A program made the position numbers and the translations under genes. The notes beneath the pieces were generated by a model. That model saw only the letters and a program-made list of their open reading frames with translations, searched no databases and was not told the DNA's origin. A DNA stretch of 64,000 nt from Macrostomum hystrix (lineage: Eukaryota > Platyhelminthes > Macrostomidae), in assembly GCA_950097015.1 (NCBI GenBank), contig CATNEN010000041.1, positions 2,025,501 through 2,089,500 on the forward strand, given 5' to 3'. Positions 21,632-36,696 of this stretch are shown in pieces. Every line of letters starts with the position of its first letter. Position 1 is the first letter of the stretch.

Positions 21632-23900
21632 AGCTCAAGCATCATGCTTTTTAGCACTTGAATGCAAGTTTGAGAAGATCATTTAATCATTAATTTTCAG
21701 GTGTATTATAAAAATGATTATTTAGGTGCCTGCTGGTAATTTTCTGTTCCAGAATTAAAATTAAATCATTTTTTGCTTCACTGACATAGTTTCGTGCGCT
21801 TTTTAAAAAATGCTCTGCTGTTTTTAGCACATTTAACGACACATCATGTTCTGGTATTTTCTTGGCAACGTCAGACACAGTAAATGAAAGTAAAAAAGCG
21901 TTTCAGGCATTCAGGCTATAGAATGTAATAATCTACTGGTCAGACGCATATCTTCGAGATTTAGTATAGTGTGAAGTGTGATGACTATATTTTTAACTTG
22001 TGAATGTGTATGTTTACTGAGTCATTGCTACGTCTAAAAGTACAGATAGTGGCACAATACTATTCATAATCATAGTCAGTGCAGCTTAGAGAGCAAAATA
22101 TATATTTAATAAGAAATATTGCCTTATAGCTAGCTAATAAGCTACAGCCTTATTGTGATTGTGATTGTGATTGTTTTACATTTTTAAGTACTGCATGCAG
22201 GTTAGCTCAAATTTAGATAAATTATAAACAATTTTTCTAAGTCTAAAGTCATAAGGAGTTGCAGTTGCAGGTTTTTGCTTTTTAATGGCTTTTCAGATTG
22301 ACTAACTATTTTTAGTTAAATTTAATTGTTGACAAGCTAGTAGCTGGTGTAGGCCTATGCTAGAATTTTCCTGGTGGAATTAAACTGACACCAGCAGCCA
22401 TCTTACTGTAATACTGACTATGGTAGTTAGGTAGGCCTACCTTCAATTGCACACAAGTGCAAAATAGCACCAAACACAAGTTGGCACATGCCTATCTACA
22501 CTCCCATCCAAGGCAATTGTTCCAATCATTGCAACCATCAATTGTTAATGTTTGGTACACACAAACTAGAATTAAGCAATCACAATGGTTTTGAAGTACT
22601 TAAAATAGAAGAATAAAAGAAAATAAATTTTTAAACATATAAATTAAATAGTTTATAAAGTATATCAAATTATCAATAATTGTAATGTTGGTACCCTGTT
22701 ATCTTGTTGCAGATTTCATGTAGAACCAATTTGTTAAAAAAGGTCCTTAAATCTTCATTTTGCATAGTGCACAAACCATAGTGCTAATCATGCTAGGTGT
22801 ATGACAAAAAATCTTTTGAGGCTAGATGACATGCTTAAATGTTTATTTTGTATATTTGAATGTAAAGAGAAAGAAAACATTTAGGGACATTAGAGAAAAG
22901 TTAATTTTCTTTTGTTAACAACCTTTCAATTTTTTTACTATTATAGTCATACTAAAAATGTGTTCCAACATTGAGTACTAAATGTAAAGCAAGTGTTTGC
23001 CAAATTGGGTTGGAAATATTAATGTATACCTAAATAAAGCTATTGATTATATCCAACTCTATATAGTGTAAGACTGCCTAGGTGTGGACAAGGTTGCTAA
23101 TGTTATATATTGACTTTATAGCATAGACTCTTTTTAGGTAGTTTGTGTGAAGAAGATATATTGCCTTTTCCTCATATTTTTTTATGCTTCTTTAAGTTAA
23201 ATGTTTCGTTTCACGTATATTTAGCTAGAAAAATTAGGACAATAGCTTGCTTATATACTTTTGTTTATCTAGTAAGTAAGCCAATAGACAATAGACACAA
23301 ATTAAACTTGAGCATTGATAAAGCCTAAATGAAGCAAATGATTGACTGTAACATAGTTTTGCAGTATCCATGTATCAATGAGACACTAGGTGCAAATGTC
23401 TATTAATAATATTTGTTTTAATTACCTCAAAGCACTAAGACCTAGAAAAAAACAGTATTATAAATATATTTCCAGTAGGTCAATTCCTCACCTGCCACTG
23501 CTTGTGACCCTGCCACTGCCACAAGGCTAAAAGTTCAGTAAAAGCTGCCTTACAGCACTCACTATTCTCATTTGTACCTACTGCCATGCATTTGTCATTT
23601 GTGCTAATTAGGATGCAGCAAGTAAAAGCTCCACCTCTCACAGTTTCTACTAATTGCTCTTCTTCACCTGAAACAGCTGCTGTCATTGGGGGGGGGTTGA
23701 GAGCTTCATCAATGCTCGAGTCCTTTTTATACAGCTAATAGGCTCATTTAACCTAGGCATGATTCTTGACCAATCATTTCCATCCTTCACGCTAGGTGGG
23801 ACAAATTAATGGTTCCTACTTTCAAGCTATCTTTAGTTCAGGTCGAGAGGTAAAATCGCACACATTATCAATTAGAAACAAATATTCAGCAACAAGCCGA
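21632..23900. other. AT-rich intergenic DNA upstream of the NDP kinase gene
   Basis: About 2.3 kb, AT-rich, with a short TTGTGA-type hexamer repeat near 22150-22174. No ORF longer than about 70 codons has recognisable content. The NDP kinase promoter presumably lies near the right edge. Confidence 0.4.
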
Positions 23901-23935
23901 TTGCTTTCAGTGCCAGTGAAGCAGCAGCAGCAGCA

Positions 23936-24385
23936 ATGGAGCGCACTTACATCATGATTAAGCCAGACGGAGTTCAGCGCGGCCTTGTTGGCAAGATCAT
24001 CAAGCGCTTCGAGCAGCGCGGCTTCCGCCTAGTGGCCATGAAGATGCTGCAGCCGAACCGCCCCCTGCTCGAGGAGCACTACGGCGACCTGAAGTCCAAG
24101 CCCTTCTTCTCCGGCCTCATCGAGTACATGCTGTCCGGCCCCGTGGTCAGCATGGTCTGGGAGGGCGAGGAGGTGGTGAAGATCGGCCGCATCATGCTGG
24201 GCGCCACCCAGCCCATCAACAGCCAGCCCGGCACCATCCGCGGCGACTACTGCATTGTGACTGGCCGCAACATTGTCCACGGCTCCGACTCGGTGGCCTC
24301 CGCCCAGAAGGAGATCGCCCTGTGGTTCAAGCCGGAGGAGCTGGTCAGCTACCAGCTGGCCAATCACGGCTGGATCTACGAGTAG
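23936..24385 (+). CDS. Nucleoside diphosphate kinase
   Basis: A single-exon gene of 149 residues, close to the usual ~150 for group I NDP kinases. The enzyme transfers the gamma-phosphate of ATP to NDPs through a phosphohistidine and usually works as a cytosolic hexamer (family knowledge). [16 protein letters not shown] is the conserved N terminus; RNIVHGSDS holds the catalytic His115 with the expected Gly-Ser; the C terminus NHGWIYE is typical. The ATG lies 26 nt downstream of TTGCTTTCAG, which looks like a 3' splice site and could accept a spliced leader or a 5' UTR exon. GC-rich third positions match the other genes here. NME1/NME2-type is the best label; paralogues cannot be separated. 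Confidence 0.97.
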   Translation: MERTYIMIKPDGVQRGLVGKIIKRFEQRGFRLVAMKMLQPNRPLLEEHYGDLKSKPFFSGLIEYMLSGPVVSMVWEGEEVVKIGRIMLGATQPINSQPGTIRGDYCIVTGRNIVHGSDSVASAQKEIALWFKPEELVSYQLANHGWIYE

Positions 24386-24585
24386 GCGCCAGCCACTCAT
24401 GACCTGCCCATACCAGCTGTGCGACTGTTCTCCTATTTGGTTTAGGGTGTCTTTTAGAAAGGTTTAAACACTTAGCTTTGCTTCTCATTGGTTAGTAGAA
24501 TGTCCGTATGAGCTCCACTTTTTGAGACCGCGCCTATTCTCAGATAGAGATCAAATTCTGTCAGTAAAGTAGTGCAATTAACAAT

Positions 24586-24687
24586 AATAAAGAATAGTAA
24601 ATGATGACCAGCAGTTAAATCAAATTCAACCAGCTGTTGCTGCTCCTTGACCAGTTAGATTTCTGTTCCAACTTTGGTTTCAATAAA
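24586..24687 (+). other. Candidate polyadenylation signals for the NDP kinase gene
   Basis: AATAAA occurs at 24586-24591 and 24682-24687, 200 and 297 bp after the stop codon. Assignment is by position and motif only. Confidence 0.45.
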
Positions 24688-24835
24688 TTCGTTTGTCTTT
24701 GTTGCGTAAATTATTTTTTATGGTTCTGTATGCTAAAGCATTAGAAATTTGTCTAAGAGTATACTGCGAGTAGCCTGATTGCGTTTTTGCTGTCAAGGAC
24801 AAAGGTGTTTTTTATCCTTTGACACTGCACTGCTC

Positions 24836-26036
24836 AATGCTGCTGTAGCCTGTGACACCCCACTGCTCACTGCTGTAGCCTCTGACACCCCACTGCTCAC
24901 TACTGTAGCCTGTGACACCCCACTGCTCACTGCTGTAGCCTGTGACACCCCACTGCTCACTGCTGTAGCCTGTGACACCCACTGCTCACTGCTGTAGCCT
25001 CTGACACCCCACTGCTCACTGCTGTAGCCTGTGACACCCCACTGCTCACTGCTGTAGCCTGTGACACCCACTGCTCACTGCTGTAGCCTCTGACACCCCA
25101 CTGCTCACTGCTGTAGCCTGTGACACCCACTGCTCACTGCTGTAGCCTGTGACACTCACTGCTCACTGCTGTAGCCTCTGACACCCCACTGCTCACTGCT
25201 GTAGCCTGTGACACCCACTGCTCACTGCTGTAGCCTGTGACACTCACTGCTCACTGCTGTAGCCTGTGACACCCCACTGCTCACTGCTGTAGCCTGTGAC
25301 ACTCACTGCTCACTGCTGTAGCCTGTGACACTCACTGCTCACTGCTGTAGCCTGTGACACCCCACTGCTCACTGCTGTAGCCTCTGACACCCACTGCTCA
25401 CTGCTGTAGCCTATGACACCCCACTGCTCACTGCTGTAGCCTGTGACACCCACTGCTCACTGCTGTAGCCTGTGACACCCCACTGCTCACTGCTGTAGCC
25501 TGTGACACCCCACTGCTCACTGCTGTAGCCTGTGACACCCCACTGCTCACTGCTGTAGCCTGTGACACCCCACTGCTCACTGCTGTAGCCTCTGACACCC
25601 ACTGCTCACTGCTGTAGCCTCTGACACCCACTGCTCACTGCTGTAGCCTCTGACACCCACTGCTCACTGCTGTAGCCTCTGACACCCACTGCTCACTGCT
25701 GTAGCCTCTGACACCCACTGCTCACTGCTGTAGCCTCTGACACCCACTGCTCACTGCTGTAGCCTCTGACACCCACTGCTCACTGCTGTAGCCTGTGACA
25801 CCCACTGCTCACTGCTGTAGCCTGTGACACCCCACTGCTCACTGCTGTAGCCTGTGACACTCACTGCTCACTGCTGTAGCCTGTGACACCCCACTGCTCA
25901 CTGCTGTAGCCTCTGACACCCACTGCTCACTGCTGTAGCCTGTGACACCCCACTGCTCACTGCTGTAGCCTCTGACACCCCACTGCTGTAGCCTGTGACA
26001 CCCCACTGCTGTAGCCTCTGATACCCCACTGCTGCA
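24836..26036. repeat. 28-29 bp minisatellite, about 42 copies
   Basis: The unit core is TGCTCACTGCTGTAGCCT followed by G/CTGACACCC(C)A. Length alternates between 28 and 29 bp through loss of one C or a CCA/CTCA change, so the reading frame shifts along the array. The last units shorten and decay toward 26036. It lies between NDP kinase and beta-tubulin. Confidence 0.97.
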
Positions 26037-26451
26037 ACCTAACACCCTCACCGCAGCCTCTGATACCTGTACTATCTGACATTCCACAGCTGTCTCCTGA
26101 CACTACTGTGTCCTGAAGCTGCATGGTTGCTTTCCTCCAACTGTGCCAGGTTTGCTCGCACCCCAGCAGTAAATCCCACTTAACCCTCGCCCCGGTCCGC
26201 TGTCTAGCTCTGCGCCTGCCCTGAACCATCGATCGCCTTTTTTTCGCCCTGCCTCGTCCTGCGCTTCCTCGCATTTCAATCCCTCGAATCCCCTTCCTTC
26301 CAGTCCATCCCCCACTGCTAGCCCACGCGGACCCGCGCTATTGGCTGGGGGGCAGTTCCTGTGGGCGGTGAGGCCGAGAGTCTGCGGCTATTTTCCACAG
26401 ACTAAATTAGCAGCTGACATACCGCTGTCTGGCTGTGACTCATAACTAGGC

Positions 26452-26478
26452 TAAATATATAATACATAAGTATAAAGC
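26452..26478 (+). promoter_or_regulatory. TATA-like cluster upstream of beta-tubulin
   Basis: TATATAATA at 26456-26464 and TATAAAG at 26471-26477 lie about 95-115 bp before the ATG. The positions fit a core promoter with a short 5' UTR, but no initiator or start-site evidence is available. Confidence 0.3.
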
Positions 26479-26570
26479 AGCGTTTCTAAGACACTCACTA
26501 AGGCGTTCTGTTGCTATTAGTTTCTTCTGCGATTTGATTTCAGCTTTAAAGCGACCTTCAGCCAGCAACC

Positions 26571-29173
<2,603 letters not shown>

Positions 29174-29751
29174 GGGCATTGCTAGCACTGATTGTGTTCC
29201 TCAGCAGCAATCTAAGAACATGTCACAGCTTCTCTTGGACAAGCATTCGAAATCTATTGGGCTGCTTCAGTCTAGTTAGCTTTGATCTGCTTTGCAATTA
29301 AATAACTTATATGCCTAAACCGTTACTCATTCGCTTACTCTTTACTCCTAGGCTAATAATTGCTTCCATGCCAGGTGGTCTGCTGCTGCTGCTGACTTCC
29401 ATTCTCATGTCTTCTTGTTCCATTCGATTGATTTGTTTAACTGGGCAATCGAACTGAAACTCCAAGCTTTCTCTAATCCAGCTAGCCTAATCCGCATTTC
29501 CGCCGCGTCTCCCTAGTCTCACCGTGTCATTTTCATTTTACTCTCAGCTTTGCTTCTCTAGCCATTTTTTATTTCGGTTACAAATATTATTTATCTCGAT
29601 AATTTGTACTTCGAATTCAGCTGTGCAATGCAAAATACAAACTGATTGGCCTACTGCCCAAGCTGCAACATAATTTTATCCTATTATTATCGATTGTCTA
29701 ATAATTCTAACTGTCAAATTTTCAAATTGTCTAGATTTATTTTAGTTAATT
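29174..29751. other. Beta-tubulin 3' flank
   Basis: The beta-tubulin 3' UTR and flank before the 21 bp array. No perfect AATAAA close to the stop codon was noticed and no other gene was seen. Confidence 0.4.
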
Positions 29752-32515
29752 CCTTCAGTTGAATCCCCACTCACCTCAGTTGAATCCCCACCCACCTCAG
29801 TTGAATTCCAACTCACCTCAGTTGAATCCCCACCCACCTCAGTTGAATCCCCACTCACCTCAGTTGAATCCCCACTCACTTCAGTTGAATCCCCACTCAC
29901 CTCAGTTGAATCCCCACCCACCTCAGTTGAATCCCCACTCACCTCAGTTGAATCCCCACCCACCTCAGTTGAATCCCCACTCACCTCAGTTGAATCCCCA
30001 CTCACCTCAGTTGAATCCCCACCCACCTCAGTTGAATTCCAACTCACCTCAGTTGAATCCCCACCCACCTCAGTTGAATCCCCACTCACCTCAGTTGAAT
30101 CCCCACTCACCTCAGTTGAATCCCCACTCACCTCAGTTGAATCCCCACTCACCTCAGTTGAATCCCCACCCACCTCAGTTGAATCCCCACTCACCTCAGT
30201 TGAATCCCCACCCACCTCAGTTGAATTCCAACTCACCTCAGTTGAATCCCCACCCACCTCAGTTGAATCCCCACTCACCTCAGTTGAATCCCCACTCACC
30301 TCAGTTGAATCCCCACTCACCTCAGTTGAATCCCCACTCACCTCAGTTGAATCCCCACTCACCTCAGTTGAATCCCCACTCACCTCAGTTGAATCCCCAC
30401 CCACCTCAGTTGAATCCCCACTCACCTCAGTTGAATCCCCACCCACCTCAGTTGAATCCCCACTCACCTCAGTTGAATCCCCACTCACCTCAGTTGAATC
30501 CCCACCCACCTCAGTTGAATTCCAACTCACCTCAGTTGAATCCCCACCCACCTCAGTTGAATCCCCACTCACCTCAGTTGAATCCCCACTCACCTCAGTT
30601 GAATCCCCACTCACCTCAGTTGAATCCCCACTCACCTCAGTTGAATCCCCACTCACCTCAGTTGAATCCCCACTCACCTCAGTTGAATCCCCACTCACCT
30701 CAGTTGAATCCCCACCCACCTCAGTTGAATCCCCACTCACCTCAGTTGAATCCCCACCCACCTCAGTTGAATTCCAACTCACCTCAGTTGAATCCCCACT
30801 CACCTCAGTTGAATCCCCACCCACCTCAGTTGAATTCCAACTCACCTCAGTTGAATCCCCACCCACCTCAGTTGAATCCCCACTCACCTCAGTTGAATCC
30901 CCACTCACCTCAGTTGAATCCCCACTCACCTCAGTTGAATCCCCACTCACCTCAGTTGAATCCCCACTCACCTCAGTTGAATCCCCACTCACCTCAGTTG
31001 AATCCCCACTCACCTCAGTTGAATCCCCACCCACCTCAGTTGAATCCCCACTCACCTCAGTTGAATCCCCACCCACCTCAGTTGAATTCCAACTCACCTC
31101 AGTTGAATCCCCACCCACCTCAGTTGAATCCCCACTCACCTCAGTTGAATCCCCACTCACCTCAGTTGAATCCCCACTCACCTCAGTTGAATCCCCACTC
31201 ACCTCAGTTGAATCCCCACTCACCTCAGTTGAATCCCCACTCACCTCAGTTGAATCCCCACCCACCTCAGTTGAATCCCCACTCACCTCAGTTGAATCCC
31301 CACCCACCTCAGTTGAATCCCCACTCACCTCAGTTGAATCCCCACTCACCTCAGTTGAATCCCCACCCACCTCAGTTGAATTCCAACTCACCTCAGTTGA
31401 ATCCCCACCCACCTCAGTTGAATCCCCACTCACCTCAGTTGAATCCCCACTCACCTCAGTTGAATCCCCACTCACCTCAGTTGAATCCCCACTCACCTCA
31501 GTTGAATCCCCACTCACCTCAGTTGAATCCCCACTCACCTCAGTTGAATCCCCACTCACCTCAGTTGAATCCCCACCCACCTCAGTTGAATCCCCACTCA
31601 CCTCAGTTGAATCCCCACCCACCTCAGTTGAATTCCAACTCACCTCAGTTGAATCCCCACCCACCTCAGTTGAATCCCCACTCACCTCAGTTGAATCCCC
31701 ACTCACCTCAGTTGAATCCCCACTCACCTCAGTTGAATCCCCACCCACCTCAGTTGAATCCCCACTCACCTCAGTTGAATCCCCACTCACCTCAGTTGAA
31801 TCCCCACCCACCTCAGTTGAATCCCCACTCACTTCAGTTGAATCCCCACTCACCTCAGTTGAATCCCCACTCACCTCAGTTGAATCCCCACTCACCTCAG
31901 TTGAATCCCCACTCACCTCAGTTGAATCCCCACCCACCTCAGTTGAATCCCCACTCACTTCAGTTGAATCCCCACTCACCTCAGTTGAATCCCCACCCAC
32001 CTCAGTTGAATCCCCACTCACCTCAGTTGAATCCCCACTCACTTCAGTTGAATACCCACTCACCTCAGTTGAATCCCCACTCACCTCAGTTGAATTCCCA
32101 CTCACTTCAGTTGAATTCCCACTCACCTCAGTTGAATCCCCACTCACCTCAGTTGAATTCCAACTCACCTCAGTTGAATCCCCACTCACCTCAGTGGAAT
32201 CCCCACTCACCTCAGTTGAATCCCCACTCACCTCAGTTGAATCCCCACTCACCTCAGTTGAATCCCCACTCACCTCAGTTGAATTCCCACTCACCTCAGT
32301 TGAATCCCCACTCACCTCAGTTGAATCCCCACCCACCTCAGTTGAATCCCCACTCACCTCAGTTGAATCCCCACTCACTTCAGTTGAATTCCCACTCACC
32401 TCAGTTGAATCCCCACTCACTTCAGTTGAATCCCCACTCACCTCAGTGGAATCCCCACTCACCTCAGTTGAATCCGAACTCACCTCAGTGGAATTTCCAT
32501 TGACTTCATTCAGAT
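29752..32515. repeat. 21 bp minisatellite, about 131 copies, with higher-order structure
   Basis: The unit is 21 bp with core TTGAATCCCCACTCACCTCA. Three main variants alternate (CCACTCACC, CCACCCACC and TCCAACTCACC). The rarer variants recur in a block order with a period of about 12-15 units across much of the array. On the minus strand each common unit reads CTGAG/GTGAGTGGGG, a strong 5' splice-site match. Both strands are open for more than 900 codons because 21 is divisible by 3; this is not evidence of a protein. Confidence 0.98.
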
Positions 32516-34049
32516 CCTTATTCACTTAAATTTAGCCCAGTTTTCCATGAATATTTCATAATCAGCTGAGGCAAATGTTCAGTTTCCTCATAAGAAGCGA
32601 AGATCTGTGCAGTGCGCTGTGGGGTAATTCTTCAGCTGAATTAGTCGGCTGCATCCTACCAGACTTTGAGCTCTAAACTCTAAAGCTTGGCGATGCGACT
32701 GGCCGAGTAGATCTCCACCCCACTGCCGATGGAGGGCGGGTCTCTTGGGCGCAGAAATTCGTCCCTAGACCAGACCAAACCGGTTCGAGCAGAGACCGAT
32801 GGCCGCTGGCTTCAGCCGGGGCGCCCCACTTTCCTGCCCGTCACTCCGGCTCTCCCAGACTGTACTTTACGGCCCGACTGGCGGACTGTCTGGCTGCTTG
32901 CACTTTAGCGAATTTGGCTGGGGCTTGCTGGTGTCACAAGTGCACACAAATAACCCGAGCAGTAGCTGAAGGCCTGCCGAGTGGATTTGATGCAAAAGTT
33001 GCAGCACAAAAGTTCGGGGATGAAGCATGCGAGCTATAAGTTTATTTATTGTACCGTGCGCTGCTGAACAGTTAATTATAAAAGTGCATTCAATCAGGTA
33101 GGGACATTGTAAAACTGGCAGGCAGCAGCTGTGATAGGCGGTGGGTGCATGCAGGGTTAACTGACAGCTGTTGAGTACATGGGTTATGGCTAAAAGTTAG
33201 CGGACTACAAGTAGATTGCGCTAGAAAACTGCGCTGAGGCCACAGTTTGAATTGGACTAGCGGGTCAATGCTGAAGGCGGCTTGTAAACAGCGGCGGATA
33301 CATGTACTTTTAACACTGCGACAGCGCTGCCCGCTCAGGTGAATCCGTCATTGAAGCTTTGATGCTTCATGCCATTCTTGCCAAACCTGTCAGTCAGGGT
33401 CCACAATGGGAGATTCAAGTCCATGCTCGGTCTAGAGTTCGAACCCACCCAGGTCCCACAATCGGGGTGGCGCTGTCGCATTAGAAAAAGGCTGATAAAA
33501 TAAGATCGCCTGAATTACTGGCTAGCAATGGTTCGCGTTCACGCAAGTGATTGAGTTGTTGTCATGGTGATATGTAGCTACACTTTAGAAAACAAAGTAA
33601 TTCCATTGGAGATAAAAGGGTTGCGTATGTAATATAAGTAAGTAATGTTAAGTAATACTTATTGCGAGTAAGTCTTGAGAAGACAATGTTGTCAGTTAAA
33701 ATGTGCGAAATTAATTCGCCAAGATCGACCTGCTCAAGAGGGCCGGTTGCCTTGGTTACGGGCTCAGTTGTCCTTGGATGCGGAGCTGGAAAATCAGCGC
33801 CAGAAGCAATGAAAACAGAAACTATCAGTAAAATAGATTTTTTCTATTTCGGTGCATAAAATTTCAGATAGCGCGTAGCCACCGTATCCAAGGAAAACAC
33901 ACCCGTTGCTATGACTGTGGTGACTGAGAAACAAAAGTGCATGCATGCTTTGAGGCTAGACGGGCAGCAGTTTAAAAAAGAGGCCGAGAATTGCTCGGTC
34001 ACAACAGGCGAATCCACTTTCTCCTTTGTCTTCGCAGCGGCAGCTCCGC
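32516..34049. other. Intergenic region and ryanodine receptor 3' flank
   Basis: Unique sequence of mixed composition. A possible diverged tRNA-like element lies on the minus strand at about 33400-33490, with GGTTCGAACTC as a B box and CTAATGCGACAGCGCC upstream. The last ~200 bp before 34049 are presumably receptor 3' UTR. No protein gene was seen. Confidence 0.4.
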
Positions 34050-36696
34050 TCAGCTCTTCAGCTCGTCCTCGTACTGCTTCCGGAAGCAGTCGCCAACCGG
34101 GAAGAAATCCCAGCAGCGGCGCTGGTAGAGCTCCCACACGTACGTCTCCTGGCCAGTGTACTCGGTGTCCGGCTTGTTGATCAAATGCATCAGGAAGAAC
34201 CTGCGGGACCGGGTCGGAGCACCTGTGAGTCACCTGCTAGACTGGGCTAGTCACCTGCTAGACTGGGCTAGTCACCTGTTAGACTAGGCTAGTCACCTGC
34301 TAGACTGGGCTAGTCACCTGTTAGACTGGGCTAGTCACCTGTTAGACTGGGCTAGTCACCTGTTAGACTAGGCTAGTCACCTGTTAGACTGGGCTAGTCA
34401 CCTGTTAGACTGGGCTAGTAACCTGTTAGACTGGGCTAGTCACCTGTTAGACTGGGCTAGTCACCTGTTAGACTGGGCTAGTCACCTGCTAGACTGGGCT
34501 AGTCACCTGTTAGACTGGGCTAGTCGCCTGCTAGACTGAAAGTGACTAGTCTTCGATCAAAGTTAACCTGTTCCAGCTCAATAGGCGCCACAGGCTACTG
34601 AGGTGAGTAGCAGCAGCAGCGCATGTCTCACATGTAGTTAGCGAAGTTGTGCTCCTTGTCCACGTGCTTGTCGAAGCCATGCGGCACCTTGTCGAAATAT
34701 TCCTTGCCGATGCCGCAGATGAAGCAGTTGGACTCCATGTTCTCCTTCACCTGCTCCAGCTGGTCGCGGAGCTCGCCGAAGGCGTCGATGATGAGACCCT
34801 GGGATTTTTATTGGTGGGAAAAGTTTTTAGTTCGCAGAAAAATCAAGCTCAGAAAATCACAACGTTGAAGAACACTCTTGAGCTCATGAAACTGTGATGA
34901 AATCCCCACCTGGATGATGGCCAGCAGGATGACAATCACGAAGAAGAAGAAGGTGATGTCGAACAGGATGCGGTACACCTCGTACGGGTCGCCGTCGGGC
35001 GATTCGATCTCGTCGCCGATGCCGCCACCGGCGCGCAGGCCGGTATGCATGTGGAACACGAAGCAGGTCAGCATGTCGTGGCACTTTAGATCCTTGGCGC
35101 CGCCGTCGCCCTCCTTGACGTAGAAGCGGCGGAAGAAGTTGAAGGCCAGCACGGTGTACAGGTAGATGATGATGGAGGTGAGCAGCACGGTCAGCACCAG
35201 CTGCTTGCCGTTGTGCGTCACGGACTGCAGGATGGTGCGCAGCGTCTTGAAGCCGATGGCCACGTCCAGCAGGTGGCAGGCGAAGAAGAACTGGTTGAAG
35301 TTGCCGATGAGGGAGGCGATCAGGTAGAACAGCAGGTACAGGAAGGAGTTGTCGGTGAGGATCACGCCCCACTTCCACACCAGGTACTGCACATCCAGGC
35401 CTCCCAGCAACCGGCTGATCAGCCCGGGGCTCGGAGCGGCCTCGTCCGACTTCTTCATGCCCAGCAGCTTGATGATCTGCTCCTCGTCGAACTGGTCCTG
35501 GAACTTGTTCAGCACTTTCTTCTTCACAAACTTGTCCCAGTACATGTCCGGGAAGCTGGGCGTGGGCAGCACGAGCTTGTCCCAGTGGGCGCCGATGTTG
35601 TCCTCGCCTGGCGGGTCGGGGGATCAGGGATTTGCGGATTTAGAAAGAAAGCATTGGATTGATTAACTTCGACTTCGACAAAGGAATTCACAAGCCGACA
35701 CTCACCCGGCTGCTCCGAGATCCACATGCCGTCGAACTCTAGCATGCGGCTGATCTCCTTCTCCCGCTTGAACACTACCAGCGGCACCTTCAGGCAGTTG
35801 TAGGCGATCAGCATGCTCAGCGCCAGGCAGCTGTGCAACGCGGCCAGCATCCGCAGCAGCGGCCTCAAGTAGGACACCGAGTCCGACAGGGTCACCCATT
35901 CCTCGGGCTCCTCGGCCTCGGCAGCTGCGGCCGAAGCCACGGCCTCCGTAGCGTTGGCGACCGCTTCAACAGTGGCGTTGACCACCGCCTCCGTGGCGCT
36001 GGCCACGGCCTCCGCTATCGCGGCAGCGGCACCGCCGGCCTCGCCAGCTTCAGCAGCCGGGGCGGCCACAGCGGCGCCGTCAGTGGCGGAGGTGACGCGG
36101 AAGAACAGCAGGATGAAGTTGATGAAGAAGGCCAGCGCCAGGGCCAGCAGCTTGAAGTTGTAGAAGTTCCTGGCGAACAGGGACAAGATGAAGGTGGAGG
36201 TGTCGATGGTCGGAGTCTCGCACTCCAGCTCCTCCTCCTCGGCCAGGGTCAGCGGCGTGTCGAACTCGAACGAGTCACGGCGCAGGTGGTCGTTGGGTGA
36301 CTGGTCCACTTTGGTCTCGTCCAGGGCGCAGAGCTCACGCGGGTCGAGGCGCTCCAGGGCCAGCTGCTCCTCCTCGGTGAGCAGCCACGGCTGCTTGGCC
36401 TGCAACGCCTCCTGCACCTCCAGCCCCATGTCTTCGGGAGCGAACGCCAGGGCGAGGGCGAAGCGGCCCAGGTAGGCGAAGGTTTGCTTCACGGCGAAGG
36501 AAACGAAGGTCAACAGGGCGAGGATGAGGCGCCAGGCGCCCCGGACCAGGCCGGCCGGCGTGAGGCCGCGCAGCACCGCGAAGAAGCCGAAAATCAGCGA
36601 GCGGGCGTTGCGGGCAGCGAAGCGCTTGGCGTTGGACACGGCGCTGGTGAACCGCTTGACCCGTTCGCCCTCCAGGATGGCCTTGACTGCAGCCAC
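34050..36696 (-). CDS. Ryanodine receptor exons 29-32 (membrane domain, pore and C-terminal tail)
   Basis: Exon 35706-36696 has S1 ([19 protein letters not shown]) and S2, separated by an Ala/Glu-rich loop with two N-A-T sequons. Exon 34910-35607 has S3 to S6: the S4-S5 linker [13 protein letters not shown]5 [20 protein letters not shown], the pore helix and GGGIGDEIE filter at about 35003-35029, and S6 [18 protein letters not shown]. Exon 34632-34798 encodes the Cys/His C-terminal module (CFICGIG, then HGFDKH and DKEH). Exon 34050-34200 encodes the tail, ending near [19 protein letters not shown]. Stop TGA at 34050-34052. Confidence 0.97.

Noticed and set aside
24836-26036. CRISPR-like array
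   Set aside because: Direct tandem repeats without unique spacers in an animal genome context.
24779-26087. Several 60-105 codon ORFs (GYSSEQWGVT-like)
   Set aside because: Translations of the 28-29 bp minisatellite.
29742-32525. Open reading frames over 900 codons on both strands (SGDSTEV-like and PHSPQLN-like repeats)
   Set aside because: The 21 bp unit is divisible by 3 and lacks stops. Opposite-strand openness and absence of flanking exons argue against a protein.
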